NCBI GenBank assembly: GCA_019746975.1
Contig: JAIERK010000149.1
Span: 1-61,691 of the forward strand
Length of the DNA: 61,691 nt
DNA from: Candidatus Obscuribacterales bacterium
GTDB taxonomy: Bacteria > Cyanobacteriota > Vampirovibrionia > Obscuribacterales > Obscuribacteraceae
Direction of reading: 5' to 3'
A program made the position numbers and the translations under genes. How positions within the stretch are numbered: the stretch's first letter is position 1; each line of letters opens with the position of its first letter. Shown piece by piece: positions 8,357 through 18,128 of this stretch. The notes below the pieces were generated by a model. It worked only from the letters and a program-made list of their open reading frames with translations, ran no database searches and had not been told where the DNA came from.

Positions 8357-8830
8357 CTAAAGAATCACTATTTCGGCCTCAAATCTTCCATCATTGAAAC
8401 GAAGTATTCCCATTGTGTGATCTGGTTGCCTTCGCTTGTCTGTCGGTGAGCCAGGGTTAAACAGCAGCAAATCCTCTTCATCAGAGCAATCAGGAATGTG
8501 GCTGTGACCATATACAACAATTCGCGCCTTTGGAAACAGGTGCCTCATGCGGTTACGCCTTCCATGTCGCGGACCCGAATCGTGTACGACGGCAACGTTT
8601 GTGCCCTTGAATTCTAATTCCAGGTGGAGAGGCAAGGCAACACCATGGTCGTTATTACCCATCACAGCATACACCGGGGCACACTGCGCAAGCCTCTCCA
8701 GAATAATGTCGTTGACCAGGTCGCCGGCGTGGATGATAGCGTCCGAACGTCTTATTTGATCGTAAGCGCTTCTCGGCAAGTCTCTACCGGAAGTCTTTAT
8801 GTGCGTATCAGCAAGAACAGCTACCTGCAT
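8357..8830 (-). CDS. YfcE/MJ0936-type metallophosphoesterase
   Basis: This 157-residue protein carries the calcineurin-like phosphoesterase motifs in order: D8-x-H10 (ADTH), GD (HAGD), GNNDH, GHSH and the family's NPGS. These residues bind two metals and hydrolyse phosphodiesters. The start at ATG 8830 is four bases after the stop of the upstream gene, so translation is likely coupled. A TTG start at 8869 would overlap that gene by 35 bases. It is the last gene of a leftward cluster with a helicase and a nuclease fusion. Confidence 0.88.
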   Translation of the reverse strand: MQVAVLADTHIKTSGRDLPRSAYDQIRRSDAIIHAGDLVNDIILERLAQCAPVYAVMGNNDHGVALPLHLELEFKGTNVAVVHDSGPRHGRRNRMRHLFPKARIVVYGHSHIPDCSDEEDLLLFNPGSPTDKRRQPDHTMGILRFNDGRFEAEIVIL

Positions 8831-8834
8831 CGCA

Positions 8835-10760
8835 TTACCATCGACTGAGAAATCGAACCCTGGGCTCAATCACGACATCAGCTCCTGCTGAAATCATTTT
8901 CGCAGTCTCGGTGAGAAGCACCCTTATGCGGTCGAAGTCCCTGATGTCAAGCCCAACCCAGATAAGAGACGATGGGCCGGCAGAAAGGTCCATGCGTTCG
9001 CCGGAGCATATGTCGGCAGACGCGGATACTGGTTGAGTACGGGATTCGCCGGCTGAACCTTCAACGCCAGCGCCCACTTCAGCTGTATAGCGGCTCGAAG
9101 CTTCTGCTACGCCTACTCGGTCTTGCCAACGCATCGCTTCATAAGTAGGGAATTCCTCGCTTGTCAAATAAACTCGACCATGGCGCAGCGTGAGCTGCCT
9201 TGGTTGTTTGCGATAGTGGAACCGAATTCTGGAATTAAGCAAGCTAGTCATTTCTTTCGAGACCAGGTACGAGCGCGCAATCCCCATCAGCAAAGAGTCG
9301 AGTCGATTAGCAATCTCTTCCGGCGTCAGGTCTTCGTCTTCCAGAAAAATGTCTTCCAGATCGTCACCGGGCTCGGTCAATTCCGTATTCGTTTCGGTAG
9401 CTATACGTCCGGATGAAGTATCCGATTCTTCGTCCTCATCGGAGTCGTCCTCTGATTCCTGAGTCGCCTCCAACGCCAGCTGTCGCATTGTCCGTTTGGT
9501 CGAACGAAACAGAGACAGTCCCAAGGCGATGAGCTGGCGAGGAGTTGTCCCTTCTTCGAAATCCAAACCATGGCGCTCTAGAAAAAGGTCGATACCTTCG
9601 ATCAAGTCTTCAATCGTGATATTTTCGAAAAGAACCATAGCATCCGGTATGCCACTATTTATGGTGGCAGCTAGACGGAGCAGGGCATCGATTGCTCGGG
9701 GATTAGTCAATGGACCCAGCGTATGAACTTCGTCTTGCGATTCTGAGAACGACAAGAATTCATCTGACGCAAACAGCAACGATCTACTTCGCTGTTTTAA
9801 ACTTACGTTATAAGGTGGATCCAAGCGTTTGATCTCATCTGATTCGAGGAGAGCAGCCTCGAGTGGACTGCCGCATTCGATAACCTCGATATCCGCTACC
9901 TGGGTAAGCAGTTCCATCGATTTGTTCGTCTTTTTCTTGCGACCTCGAAAGTGACTGTTAACACGACTTTTCAATGATGTTGCTTTGCCAACGTAAAGCA
10001 CTCTTCCATTTTGGCTCAGCATCCTGTACACACCGGGAACATTAGGTAGCTCCAAACGCTTAAACGCCTGCATTGGGTACTGCAACTTTCCCGATCGCGA
10101 GGCTGCTTTTTCAGACAAAAATTGCTCTAACTGATCCAGTCTGGATACACCAATTTCGTCCAGCTTTGCCACAAGGTGCCGCCAGATCACGCGCGTCGCT
10201 TCGACATTTGCACGAGTTCTTTTCACCTCGTCCATGTCTATCCCCAGGTATCCTCCCAGGGCTCTAATCCCGCGAGATGGAAGGTTGGGATAGAGCCGCC
10301 GTGCAATTTCGAAGGTGCAGATATTGGTCAACGGCCATTTTTTGCGCCTGCCACCAAACTCTTCTACGAGACAATTCAAGAAAGGAGTTTCGAATCTGGC
10401 GTAGTGCATAACGCACAAGAGTGGCTTCGGCAACGGCTTGATAGAAGCCATCAGGTGTTGGTACAGCAACTCCGGAGGAATCGCGCTAACCATCTCTTCG
10501 TCCGTGATACCGGTCAACATCTGAATACGACCCGGAATCGGTTGGTCATCGGGTTGCGCGATCAGGAATGAATCAAAGGTGATATCAGACAAGCCACTGC
10601 CATCGCCAACCGCCCAGCCCACTTCTAAAAGACTGCCGCCAGCTGCCGGGCTCGCTCCCGTCGTCTGACAGTCTAGAAATAAGCACGCATGCGCAACCAG
10701 AGCCGTGTTGCTCTTCGTGCTCTTTCGCCTGACTATCGCGGTCTTAACTGAATTGCCCAT
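8835..10760 (-). CDS. Exonuclease-fold/GIY-YIG nuclease fusion with acidic linker
   Basis: Residues about 25-205 match the DEDDh exonuclease fold (DNA polymerase III epsilon type). Residues about 235-330 are a UvrC-like GIY-YIG domain: GVYRML, VLYVGKATSLKSRV, then ALLESDEIKRLDPPYN with the catalytic Glu. The combination resembles Cho/UvrC-type exonuclease-endonuclease fusions. The exonuclease site is altered: D30-C-Q32 replaces D-x-E, H-Y-A-R-F-E124 replaces the motif II Asp, and T182/E187 replace the motif III His/Asp. The GIY-YIG site looks intact. A run of Glu/Asp/Ser (about 415-440) precedes a C-terminal region I do not recognise. It lies 80 bases downstream of the helicase gene and overlaps nothing. 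Confidence 0.85.
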   Translation of the reverse strand: MGNSVKTAIVRRKSTKSNTALVAHACLFLDCQTTGASPAAGGSLLEVGWAVGDGSGLSDITFDSFLIAQPDDQPIPGRIQMLTGITDEEMVSAIPPELLYQHLMASIKPLPKPLLCVMHYARFETPFLNCLVEEFGGRRKKWPLTNICTFEIARRLYPNLPSRGIRALGGYLGIDMDEVKRTRANVEATRVIWRHLVAKLDEIGVSRLDQLEQFLSEKAASRSGKLQYPMQAFKRLELPNVPGVYRMLSQNGRVLYVGKATSLKSRVNSHFRGRKKKTNKSMELLTQVADIEVIECGSPLEAALLESDEIKRLDPPYNVSLKQRSRSLLFASDEFLSFSESQDEVHTLGPLTNPRAIDALLRLAATINSGIPDAMVLFENITIEDLIEGIDLFLERHGLDFEEGTTPRQLIALGLSLFRSTKRTMRQLALEATQESEDDSDEDEESDTSSGRIATETNTELTEPGDDLEDIFLEDEDLTPEEIANRLDSLLMGIARSYLVSKEMTSLLNSRIRFHYRKQPRQLTLRHGRVYLTSEEFPTYEAMRWQDRVGVAEASSRYTAEVGAGVEGSAGESRTQPVSASADICSGERMDLSAGPSSLIWVGLDIRDFDRIRVLLTETAKMISAGADVVIEPRVRFLSRW

Positions 10761-10840
10761 CGACTATGACCTGATGTCCATTGAACTTGGCGGCGCCAAT
10801 ACAGTGACTTTCAATAAGTATACTAAGCAAACTCGTTAGT

Positions 10841-13255
10841 TTAATTAGCTTTCGAGATTGGTTGCTCTGCGATTCCCCAGAAATCCTCGATGTCAGAGAT
10901 GATTTTGTTCGATACAAGCTCGTTAACAGAATGGTCATACCAGTCCTTCGGCATGGCAACAACATACTCACTCTGGAGAAATCGACGTCCAAGCAAGACG
11001 ATCAAGCCTCTCTCCGATTGACCCCGAATGACTCGGCCGGCGCTCTGCACAACTTTGGTCATCGCCGGATAAATACAGGCATAGGCATTACCATCTCCGT
11101 ATTTGTTATCGAAGTATCGAATCAAGGTCTCGCGCTCGAAATCGTAAGTTGGCAAAGCCGGTCCGACAATTATGCTGCCGATCAACATATCTCCAGGATA
11201 GTCCACCCCCTCCGAAAAGACTCCACCCTGCACCGCAAATAGTATCACCGGATTTTGTCCGACTCGCATGACATTGAGAAACTGCTCAGTCAGCGATTGA
11301 GTCATTTCACGATGCTGAACGAGGGTCTCATAGCCGCTCAAATTCGGCATTCGACTTTTGACCTGATACAAGAAATCGAAGCTCGGAAAGAAGACAACAT
11401 AATTGCCGATTTTGACCTGAGTCAGGCGCTCGATCACCTCGGCAATCTTCCCATAATTTCGCTCACGATCCCTCAGCTTGGTAGAGATCTGCGGAATCAC
11501 CAACATTTTGCGATTATCTTTTGGAAACGGTGACTCGAACTCTCGAGTAAGAGTCTTTTCAGCGTCCAAGCCCATCAAATCGACGTAATAGTTGAACGGC
11601 TTCAAAGTCGCGGAAAAACCGACGACAGATCGGACACTTTTATATGAATCTTTGAGCATCATGGAAGCATCGCAGCATACCAACTTGATGGTACCTCCTG
11701 CAGTGCGCTGGTAAAGGACGACGAACTCCTCGTCATCGACGTAGCCCAGAGCAGATACGAACGTCTCCAACAGTCGCTGCAATTCCAAAATCGGATCGCT
11801 TCCCGATGGCACAGCCAGGCTCGAAAGATGCTGTACAGCAATCTCCTTGGCTCGTGCCAAGAGACTCTTGAACTGCTCTTGCTCGACAGTGATAACATAG
11901 TCCTTGTTGCATTGAGTACGGAATTGAAGAATAGCTTCCACAGCATCTCTTGCCACCGCCTTCGCTCGATGCGCGACATGAGCAGGCACATGTGAAATCT
12001 TCTTCTCGAGCTCTTCGAGCTGATTGATTGATAGTGCGGCTGAATAGTATCCACACGCACGAGCCGGCAAGTTATGAGCTTCGTCGATAACGAGGTCGGG
12101 CAACTCTCGATGATTGGTCAGCGCATTGGAAAAGCGCCCCATGATGTTGAACGGCGAGAACACATAATTGTAGTCACCAACCACGATATCAGCATTCTTG
12201 ATTGAATCAAGTGAAAGTTCGAAGGGACAAACCTCATACTTTCTTGCGAACTTGGTAAAACGATGCCTGTCGAGAACATCGACCTTAGCTACTTTCTTTA
12301 ACAGATCGTTGTCGGCGACCTTGGCGTAGTAGTCTCGAGCGAACTCACAATATTCCGGATTGCAGTAAGTCTCCTCCTTCATGCAGATCTTCGACCTTGC
12401 TGTCATGATGACGGCTTTGATCTTGCCGGAAAGCTTTTGTAAACGCTGAATCGCTTCGCGAGCAACGGCATGCTGACTGTTTTTCGGAGTGACATAGACT
12501 AGTTGAGAACCACGCGACAGGCTAGAGCGCAACGCTGGATATATAACACCCAGCGTTTTCCCTAGACCGGTCGGCGCCTGAACGATCATCGAGCTTCCCT
12601 GATCGACGCAGTTACCGACCTCTAAAATAAGCTCGTTTTGTCCAGCGCGCGGTTCATCAAATGGAAAAACAAGAGTGGACGAATTTTTCATCCGCCTACT
12701 GATGATGCGTTCCTCAGCTTCATAGTCCTGGATAACCTCTGCGATGCGCTTCTCTAGCCACTCTTCATACTCCTGGAGCGCTAGACTCAAGACTATAGTC
12801 TCAAATGACTTGTCTCGGATAGAGACTGCAAGCATTCTCAAATCCGGAATTGTGCCGTATTCCAGATAGTAGAGATAGCCGTATGTTTTCAACTGCAAGC
12901 AATACGGATGCTGACTGTTAGCCCCGAGCATCTTAGCCAGTAACTGATTGTTAAAGTCAGTCTTCACCTCTTCCAGGCATTCCAAAGCGTTCGAGTCGCT
13001 GCCGGCCCTGTAGAATCCATCTACTCTTCCGGCTACGACAATCTTGTACTCTTGTCGCTCGAAGCCCCTCTTCAGCCTGAGCTCAGTTTGATACCCTGCG
13101 ATCTCCCGCTTGCGACTTTTCAGGAACTGCTCGTGTATCTCCTGGCCCGATATCGGTAATGGTCCATACCCTGAATGAAGCTCGATACTGCCCACGCGTG
13201 GTACCGGCAGCGCGAACTCCCGAACTCCTAATGCAATCGTCTTTACCTTCACCAT
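10841..13255 (-). CDS. XPD/DinG-family Fe-S helicase with N-terminal PD-(D/E)XK nuclease domain
   Basis: The 804-residue protein begins with a RecB/Cas4-like nuclease signature: G-R-V-D79-G, E95-E96-V-K98-T, and a Q121-xxx-Y125 motif. A superfamily 2 helicase follows, with Walker A APTGLGKT (K233), the DEAH box V-I-D391-E-A-H, and C-terminal motifs (FSATL, AVQGGVFSEGVDY, QSAGRVIRG). Four cysteines (C291, C298, C303, C343) lie between motifs I and II where XPD and DinG hold a 4Fe-4S cluster. The protein should unwind DNA 5'-3' and could also cleave it. It heads a leftward series with the exonuclease-GIY-YIG and phosphoesterase genes, suggesting DNA repair. ATG 13255 has no evident ribosome-binding site. 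Confidence 0.88.
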   Translation of the reverse strand: MVKVKTIALGVREFALPVPRVGSIELHSGYGPLPISGQEIHEQFLKSRKREIAGYQTELRLKRGFERQEYKIVVAGRVDGFYRAGSDSNALECLEEVKTDFNNQLLAKMLGANSQHPYCLQLKTYGYLYYLEYGTIPDLRMLAVSIRDKSFETIVLSLALQEYEEWLEKRIAEVIQDYEAEERIISRRMKNSSTLVFPFDEPRAGQNELILEVGNCVDQGSSMIVQAPTGLGKTLGVIYPALRSSLSRGSQLVYVTPKNSQHAVAREAIQRLQKLSGKIKAVIMTARSKICMKEETYCNPEYCEFARDYYAKVADNDLLKKVAKVDVLDRHRFTKFARKYEVCPFELSLDSIKNADIVVGDYNYVFSPFNIMGRFSNALTNHRELPDLVIDEAHNLPARACGYYSAALSINQLEELEKKISHVPAHVAHRAKAVARDAVEAILQFRTQCNKDYVITVEQEQFKSLLARAKEIAVQHLSSLAVPSGSDPILELQRLLETFVSALGYVDDEEFVVLYQRTAGGTIKLVCCDASMMLKDSYKSVRSVVGFSATLKPFNYYVDLMGLDAEKTLTREFESPFPKDNRKMLVIPQISTKLRDRERNYGKIAEVIERLTQVKIGNYVVFFPSFDFLYQVKSRMPNLSGYETLVQHREMTQSLTEQFLNVMRVGQNPVILFAVQGGVFSEGVDYPGDMLIGSIIVGPALPTYDFERETLIRYFDNKYGDGNAYACIYPAMTKVVQSAGRVIRGQSERGLIVLLGRRFLQSEYVVAMPKDWYDHSVNELVSNKIISDIEDFWGIAEQPISKAN

Positions 13256-13399
13256 AAATATGTATGGTAAACCAACCCAAAAGGTCGGTCAATAGAAAAC
13301 GAGACTCTTGTCAGCCTCGGGAACTATGCAACGGGGACGCTTGTTTGTTAATCCCGAGAGCCCACCTGTGAAGTGCGATTTGCGAACCTGAAGAAAGCC

Positions 13400-13846
13400 C
13401 TATTTCTTGCTCTTCGGCGGCTTCTTGATCGGCGCCTGACAATGAACGCAGCGCGGAAAATCGCCTTGCCAGTGCTTCGGAAAGGTGTGGCCGTTTTCAG
13501 CACAACCGTCGACCCGAAGGCGCCTGCTGGTAAACAGGCTGGAAATCGCTTGAATGATGACGGAGAAAAATCCACCGATTCTTCTGAACAATCCGACAAT
13601 CGGTGAAGACTCCTTTCTCACCGTAACTTTCATCGCTTTGATTTCGTGGTGAGTAATTCTGGTCGGTCGCTTCGGAGTGTTTGCTTCAGGCTCTGCGCCG
13701 GGAATAACGCCGCGCTTCTCATGGACCATGTCGATCAGCTCCTGACTGCTCAACTCAGCCTGATCGCCGGTATTGTCTGGGACATGGTTTCCATAGGACT
13801 GCTGCGGTCCCGAATACTCGGGAAAGTTTTGCCCACCCTGACTCAT
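13400..13846 (-). CDS. Hypothetical protein with C-terminal zinc-ribbon-like motif
   Basis: The start at ATG 13846 is set by GGAGG five bases upstream (148 residues). The N-terminus is Gln/Gly/Tyr-rich and probably disordered. A hydrophobic segment (about residues 83-105) has the look of an amphipathic or membrane-associated helix. The tail has C-x4-H, then C-x-x-C in PRCVHCQAPI, a plausible four-ligand zinc site, and ends in Lys/Pro. No family is recognised. It lies upstream of and divergent from dnaK. Confidence 0.6.
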   Translation of the reverse strand: MSQGGQNFPEYSGPQQSYGNHVPDNTGDQAELSSQELIDMVHEKRGVIPGAEPEANTPKRPTRITHHEIKAMKVTVRKESSPIVGLFRRIGGFFSVIIQAISSLFTSRRLRVDGCAENGHTFPKHWQGDFPRCVHCQAPIKKPPKSKK

Positions 13847-14086
13847 GTAGCCCTCCGAGAACAAATTGTTTAGTAAGGTAAAATGCCGACAGATGGCACC
13901 TTACTATCAATTTACCAGTTTTCAGCAATCCCTAACAATATAAAGTGACTGTTCCGCCCGAATATAGGGCGCATTCCCACGTCGACACCGAACGTATCGG
14001 CTTTCAGTCGGCATGGCGAGCGGATTTACAGATTGTTGTGAAGTCTTGCGGGCGCACGGCAACTCCGGTTGGGCGCAGTGCGTTCT

Positions 14087-14094
14087 GATACAAT
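14087..14094 (+). promoter_or_regulatory. Predicted extended -10 element upstream of dnaK
   Basis: TGATACAAT (TG-n-TACAAT, hexamer 14089-14094) lies 62 bases upstream of the dnaK ATG. A TTGG-containing -35 candidate sits only 14 bases before it, so I favour an extended -10 promoter. I saw no CIRCE operator. Confidence 0.35.
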
Positions 14095-14156
14095 GCAATG
14101 CTGTTTATAACTTCCCAGACGCTTGTCATATAGCTGACAGAGAGAGAGAGACACAC

Positions 14157-16202
14157 ATGGGCAAAACTGTTGGAATTGACCTTGGCACCACCAACTCGGT
14201 CGTCGCCGTCATGGAGGGTGGACGCGCCACCGTGATTCCAAATTCGGAGGGTGGGAGGACAACACCGTCAGTGGTGGCATTCAACAAAACCGGTGAGAGA
14301 CTCGTCGGTCTTTTGGCCAGGCGGCAAGCGGTCGTCAATCCACAGAACACGGTCTACTCGATGAAACGCTTCATCGGCAGAAGATACTCGGAAGTTTCGG
14401 AAGAGGTTAAAATCGTCTCGTACAAGGTGAAAGAGGCATCGGACGGCGGCTGCCGTGTCACGATCAAAGATAAGGATTACACTCCAGAAGAGTTGTCGGC
14501 CATGGTGCTGCGCAAACTCAAAGAGGATGCCGAGACTTATCTTGGTGAGACCGTTGACAGCGCAGTGATCACGGTCCCTGCGTATTTCAATGATTCGCAA
14601 AGACAATCGACGAAGAATGCCGGCGCAATTGCCGGTCTCGAGGTCCTGCGTATAATTAATGAACCGACGGCTGCGGCACTAGCCTACGGTATCGAGAAGA
14701 AGGTGGATGAAACCATCCTGGTTTTCGACCTGGGCGGCGGGACTTTCGATGTTTCCATTCTGGAAGTTTCCGAAGGTCTCATCGAAGTCCGTTCAACATC
14801 CGGAGACACACACCTCGGCGGCGACGATTTCGATCACAAAATCGTGGATTGGATCGCCGAGGAATTCCTCAACTCCGACAAAATAGATTTACGGAAGGAT
14901 CCGCAGGCACTGCAGAGACTGACGGAAGCAGCCGAGAAGGCGAAGATTGAGCTATCTTCCGTTACTGAGACAACGCTCAACCTGCCCTTCATCACAGCCG
15001 ATGAAGGCGGACCGAAGCACCTCGACATGCGCTTGTCCAGAGCCAAGTTCGATGCTTTGACAAACTCGCTGGTAGAACGCTGCAAAGGTCCAGTAGAACA
15101 AGCCATCAAAGACGCCAAGCTCGAGCTCAAAGATCTCGACGAGATTGTTCTTGTTGGCGGATCGACCAGAATTCCCGCAATCAAAGAGCTGGTCAAAACC
15201 CTGACTGGCGGGAAAGAACCCAATCAAAGCGTCAACCCGGATGAAGTCGTTGCCGTGGGAGCTGCGCTTCAGGCCGGCGTTTTAGCAGGTGAAGTCACCG
15301 ACCTGGTACTTTTAGACGTCACACCATTATCGCTCGGTATTGATACCATGGGTGGTGTATTCGCTAAACTAGTCGAACGAAACACCACAATTCCGACGCA
15401 CAAAACACAACTGTGCTCAACCGCCGAAGATAATCAGAATGCAGTCGATATTTTCGTTTACCAGGGCGAACGAGCCATGGCAAAAGATAACAAACTGCTC
15501 GGCAATTTCCGCCTCTCTGGAATTCAGGCCGCACCACGGGGAGTGCCTCGCATCGAAGTATCCTTTGACATCGACGCCAACGGGATTTTAAACGTAACCG
15601 CCAAAGACCTCAACACCGGGAAGGAACAAAAGATCAAGATAACGGCGAGCACGAACCTCAATAAAGAGGATATCGATCGAATGATGAAAGAAGCGGAATC
15701 TCATGCAGGAGATGATCTGATTCGCAAAGCGCAAGTGGAATTGCGAAACCAAGCCGACGCACTGATCTACACAGTCGAGCGCGAGGTCCGGGAAAATGGC
15801 GACGAGATTACCCAGGACACGAAGGATCGAGTCCAGGACATCGTAGGCAAACTCAAGGCCGAACTTCTAGCTGACGCCTCAGAGGAGACGATCACAGGAA
15901 CGATGAACGATTTGAAAGGTGTCCTGAGCCAAATTGCCCAGGAGATCAACGCTGTCAAACAGAAGAAAGCGCAGGAAGAAGAGGCCGCTAAGGCTGCTGC
16001 CGAGGCGCAGGCGAAAGAATCGACAGAGTCCGGCAAGTCCGAAGAATCATCAAATTCGACTAACGGCGAGGGAGACTCGTCAAAGGGGTCCTCAGACGAC
16101 GGAAAGACCCAGGAAGCGAAAGCCGATGGCGCTGAGAGCAAGAAAGCAGCCGCCGGCGCAAGCAAGGACGACGACGTAATAGAACCCGAAGTGATGGACT
16201 AA
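14157..16202 (+). CDS. dnaK: Chaperone DnaK (Hsp70)
   Basis: The conserved N-terminus MGKTVGIDLGTTNSVVAVMEG fixes the start at ATG 14157; the frame is open further upstream but that part is unconserved. Hallmarks are VPAYFNDSQRQSTKNAG, IINEPTAAALAYG, LVFDLGGGTFDVS and VLVGGSTRIPAI in the ATPase domain. LLDVTPLSLGI opens the substrate-binding domain. From about residue 605 the tail is a long acidic Ser/Glu/Lys/Ala stretch ending DDDVIEPEVMD. DnaK folds proteins with DnaJ and GrpE, neither of which is in this window. A GA-repeat lies where a ribosome-binding site is expected. The gene stands alone in its direction before the hydrolase gene. Confidence 0.97.
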   Translation: MGKTVGIDLGTTNSVVAVMEGGRATVIPNSEGGRTTPSVVAFNKTGERLVGLLARRQAVVNPQNTVYSMKRFIGRRYSEVSEEVKIVSYKVKEASDGGCRVTIKDKDYTPEELSAMVLRKLKEDAETYLGETVDSAVITVPAYFNDSQRQSTKNAGAIAGLEVLRIINEPTAAALAYGIEKKVDETILVFDLGGGTFDVSILEVSEGLIEVRSTSGDTHLGGDDFDHKIVDWIAEEFLNSDKIDLRKDPQALQRLTEAAEKAKIELSSVTETTLNLPFITADEGGPKHLDMRLSRAKFDALTNSLVERCKGPVEQAIKDAKLELKDLDEIVLVGGSTRIPAIKELVKTLTGGKEPNQSVNPDEVVAVGAALQAGVLAGEVTDLVLLDVTPLSLGIDTMGGVFAKLVERNTTIPTHKTQLCSTAEDNQNAVDIFVYQGERAMAKDNKLLGNFRLSGIQAAPRGVPRIEVSFDIDANGILNVTAKDLNTGKEQKIKITASTNLNKEDIDRMMKEAESHAGDDLIRKAQVELRNQADALIYTVEREVRENGDEITQDTKDRVQDIVGKLKAELLADASEETITGTMNDLKGVLSQIAQEINAVKQKKAQEEEAAKAAAEAQAKESTESGKSEESSNSTNGEGDSSKGSSDDGKTQEAKADGAESKKAAAGASKDDDVIEPEVMD

Positions 16203-16286
16203 CTAAGCTTCTCCTAAAATCGCTTGAGCGGCTGTTGCTAAATCGATAACCAGATCGGAGGTTGTCATTGTTGAGGTCATTTGAAA

Positions 16287-18026
16287 ATGAAAACTAATGC
16301 AGGCGGCAAAAAAGCCGCTTTATTGGCAGGTTTGGTTGCAGGTTTGGTTGCAGCAATTCTGGCTAACTCGGCGACCAGCACGGAAGCGAAGGTTGTCGTC
16401 AAAGACAGCGTTGCTTCTGAGATCCAACTAGATCCAACCGAAGGCGCCAAGACGATGAGCGCCAAACCCGCGGTCGGCTCCGACAAAATCCCCTGCATGG
16501 TATGGATCGACAAGCAAGCGCCGAAAGTCGCGATGCTCTGCATCCACGGATTCGGCTTGCACAAAGGCACCTATGATGCCTTCGCCAATGAAATGGCGAA
16601 AGCAGGTGTCGCTACATACGCGATAGACGTCCGCGGTTTTGGCGCCTGGGTCAGAAAGGGCAAGAATCGCATCGACTTCAATAGCACAATGTCCGACATC
16701 GGACTCGCCCTCAACGAAATTCACAGGATTCACCCTGATCTAAAGATTATCGTTCTCGGTGAATCGATGGGCGGAGCCATAGCGATGAAGACCGCCGAGA
16801 TGTATCCAGATCTCGTCTATGGACTGATATCATCCGTCCCGGCAGGCGATCGTTTCGACAAGGCTGACTCCGAGATGGGCGTGGTCAAGCACGTCTTCTT
16901 GCACGGCTTCAATGCCCCCCTCGACGTCGGACCGGCAATCGTAGGACGCGCAACCAAAAAGGACGCCCTGAAGCAGACATGGCTCAACGATCCTCTTACA
17001 AGGACGGAGGTATCGGCCAACGAACTGATCGCATTCAAGAATTTCATGAACAGTACATTCGACATGGCACCCAGAATCAAGAACACGAGAGTTCTGTTTA
17101 TTCAGGGAAGCAATGATCGACTAGTGAGACCAGCCGGCACTTTCAAACTCTTCGGCAGTCTGGCCACACCACATCGCGAGATTGTTTTGAGTAAAACAGC
17201 AGAACACTTGATTTTCGAAGATGGACAATTCAATGCGCAGGATCTCAACTTCGTAACCAAGTGGATCTCCGCTAACGTCGCCCCGATAGGTAACGCAGAA
17301 CGAGTTGCCAGCCACACTGATTCAGCAGCCAACAAGCCGGCAAGCACTGGTGGCGATACCAGCACGCCAGCAAAGGTTGATTCGAAACCGGCGCAGATTG
17401 CCAGCCTGCCACCATCGAATCCAGCAAGCAAGCCTCAGGATCAGCAGACAGCCAACCTGGCATCGCATAAGACGGCGCTATCGTACTGGATTGAACTGAA
17501 GCGCAAAGGCAAAGTCTATCGCTGTAACAACAAAACATCCTTCCGTTCTGGAGACGCAATCAGATTTCACGTCATTCCTGAGAATGACGGATATGCCTAT
17601 ATCGTCCTGCAGCAAGGAAGCACCGGATCCAGTGCAGTGCTGTTTCCCTCGAAAGAAACAGGCGCTCACAACTTTCTTCGTAAGGAACAAGATTACCCGC
17701 TCCCGTATGAAGACTGGCTGGCTTTTGATGAGCACCCCGGTCTCGAGAAGGTGCGAATCATGTTTTCCAAACAACAGATCAGCATGGACAAATTGAAACC
17801 CACCGATCCAACAAAAATTGCCTACGTGTCGGAAGACTCGAGTGGCGCGAAAGACTTGATCGGCACACGGATGCAGCTTTCCTGGGATGACTCCAATCCA
17901 ATAATCATGCCGGAAGAGGTGGCCCCGACTGCGCTGGCGAGCCAAACGAAGAACAGCCAGGTCCGATTGGTGTTCGATAATCCAGACGGTACATTGGCAG
18001 TAGACGTCGCGTTACTGCACCAATAG
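16287..18026 (+). CDS. Exported alpha/beta hydrolase (lysophospholipase-like) with C-terminal DUF4384-like domain
   Basis: The start at ATG 16287 has GAGG ten bases upstream; a TTG six bases earlier is less likely. A hydrophobic N-terminus (AALLAGLVAGLVAAILAN) suggests export or membrane anchoring. The hydrolase domain (about 65-335) has the nucleophile elbow G-E-S160-M-G-G, Asp277 in GSNDRLV and His307 in AEHLIFED, a full catalytic triad. A Ser/Pro/Ala-rich linker leads to a domain (about 425-575) with FRSGDAIRFHVIPENDGYAY and KVRIMFSKQQ that resembles DUF4384. DUF4384 is often found in bacterial caspase-fold proteins, and the next gene encodes one. The two genes are 102 bases apart and co-directional. 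Confidence 0.8.
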   Translation: MKTNAGGKKAALLAGLVAGLVAAILANSATSTEAKVVVKDSVASEIQLDPTEGAKTMSAKPAVGSDKIPCMVWIDKQAPKVAMLCIHGFGLHKGTYDAFANEMAKAGVATYAIDVRGFGAWVRKGKNRIDFNSTMSDIGLALNEIHRIHPDLKIIVLGESMGGAIAMKTAEMYPDLVYGLISSVPAGDRFDKADSEMGVVKHVFLHGFNAPLDVGPAIVGRATKKDALKQTWLNDPLTRTEVSANELIAFKNFMNSTFDMAPRIKNTRVLFIQGSNDRLVRPAGTFKLFGSLATPHREIVLSKTAEHLIFEDGQFNAQDLNFVTKWISANVAPIGNAERVASHTDSAANKPASTGGDTSTPAKVDSKPAQIASLPPSNPASKPQDQQTANLASHKTALSYWIELKRKGKVYRCNNKTSFRSGDAIRFHVIPENDGYAYIVLQQGSTGSSAVLFPSKETGAHNFLRKEQDYPLPYEDWLAFDEHPGLEKVRIMFSKQQISMDKLKPTDPTKIAYVSEDSSGAKDLIGTRMQLSWDDSNPIIMPEEVAPTALASQTKNSQVRLVFDNPDGTLAVDVALLHQ

Positions 18027-18128
18027 TGTCAGTGCCCTTTGAGAATCACTAGTTTGTTTATTCAAAAAGACTTTGATTAAGTTAATAGGAAACAGCACAC
18101 ATAACCAACAGACAAGGGATTCGCTCAT

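Noticed and set aside
13316..13358. Terminator CTCGGGA...TCCCGAG after the gene at 13400-13846
   Set aside because: The loop is about 29 bases and no T-tract follows in the right direction, so it is too weak to call.
14013..14156. N-terminal extension of DnaK
   Set aside because: The conserved Hsp70 start lies at 14157, and a likely promoter element falls inside the extension.
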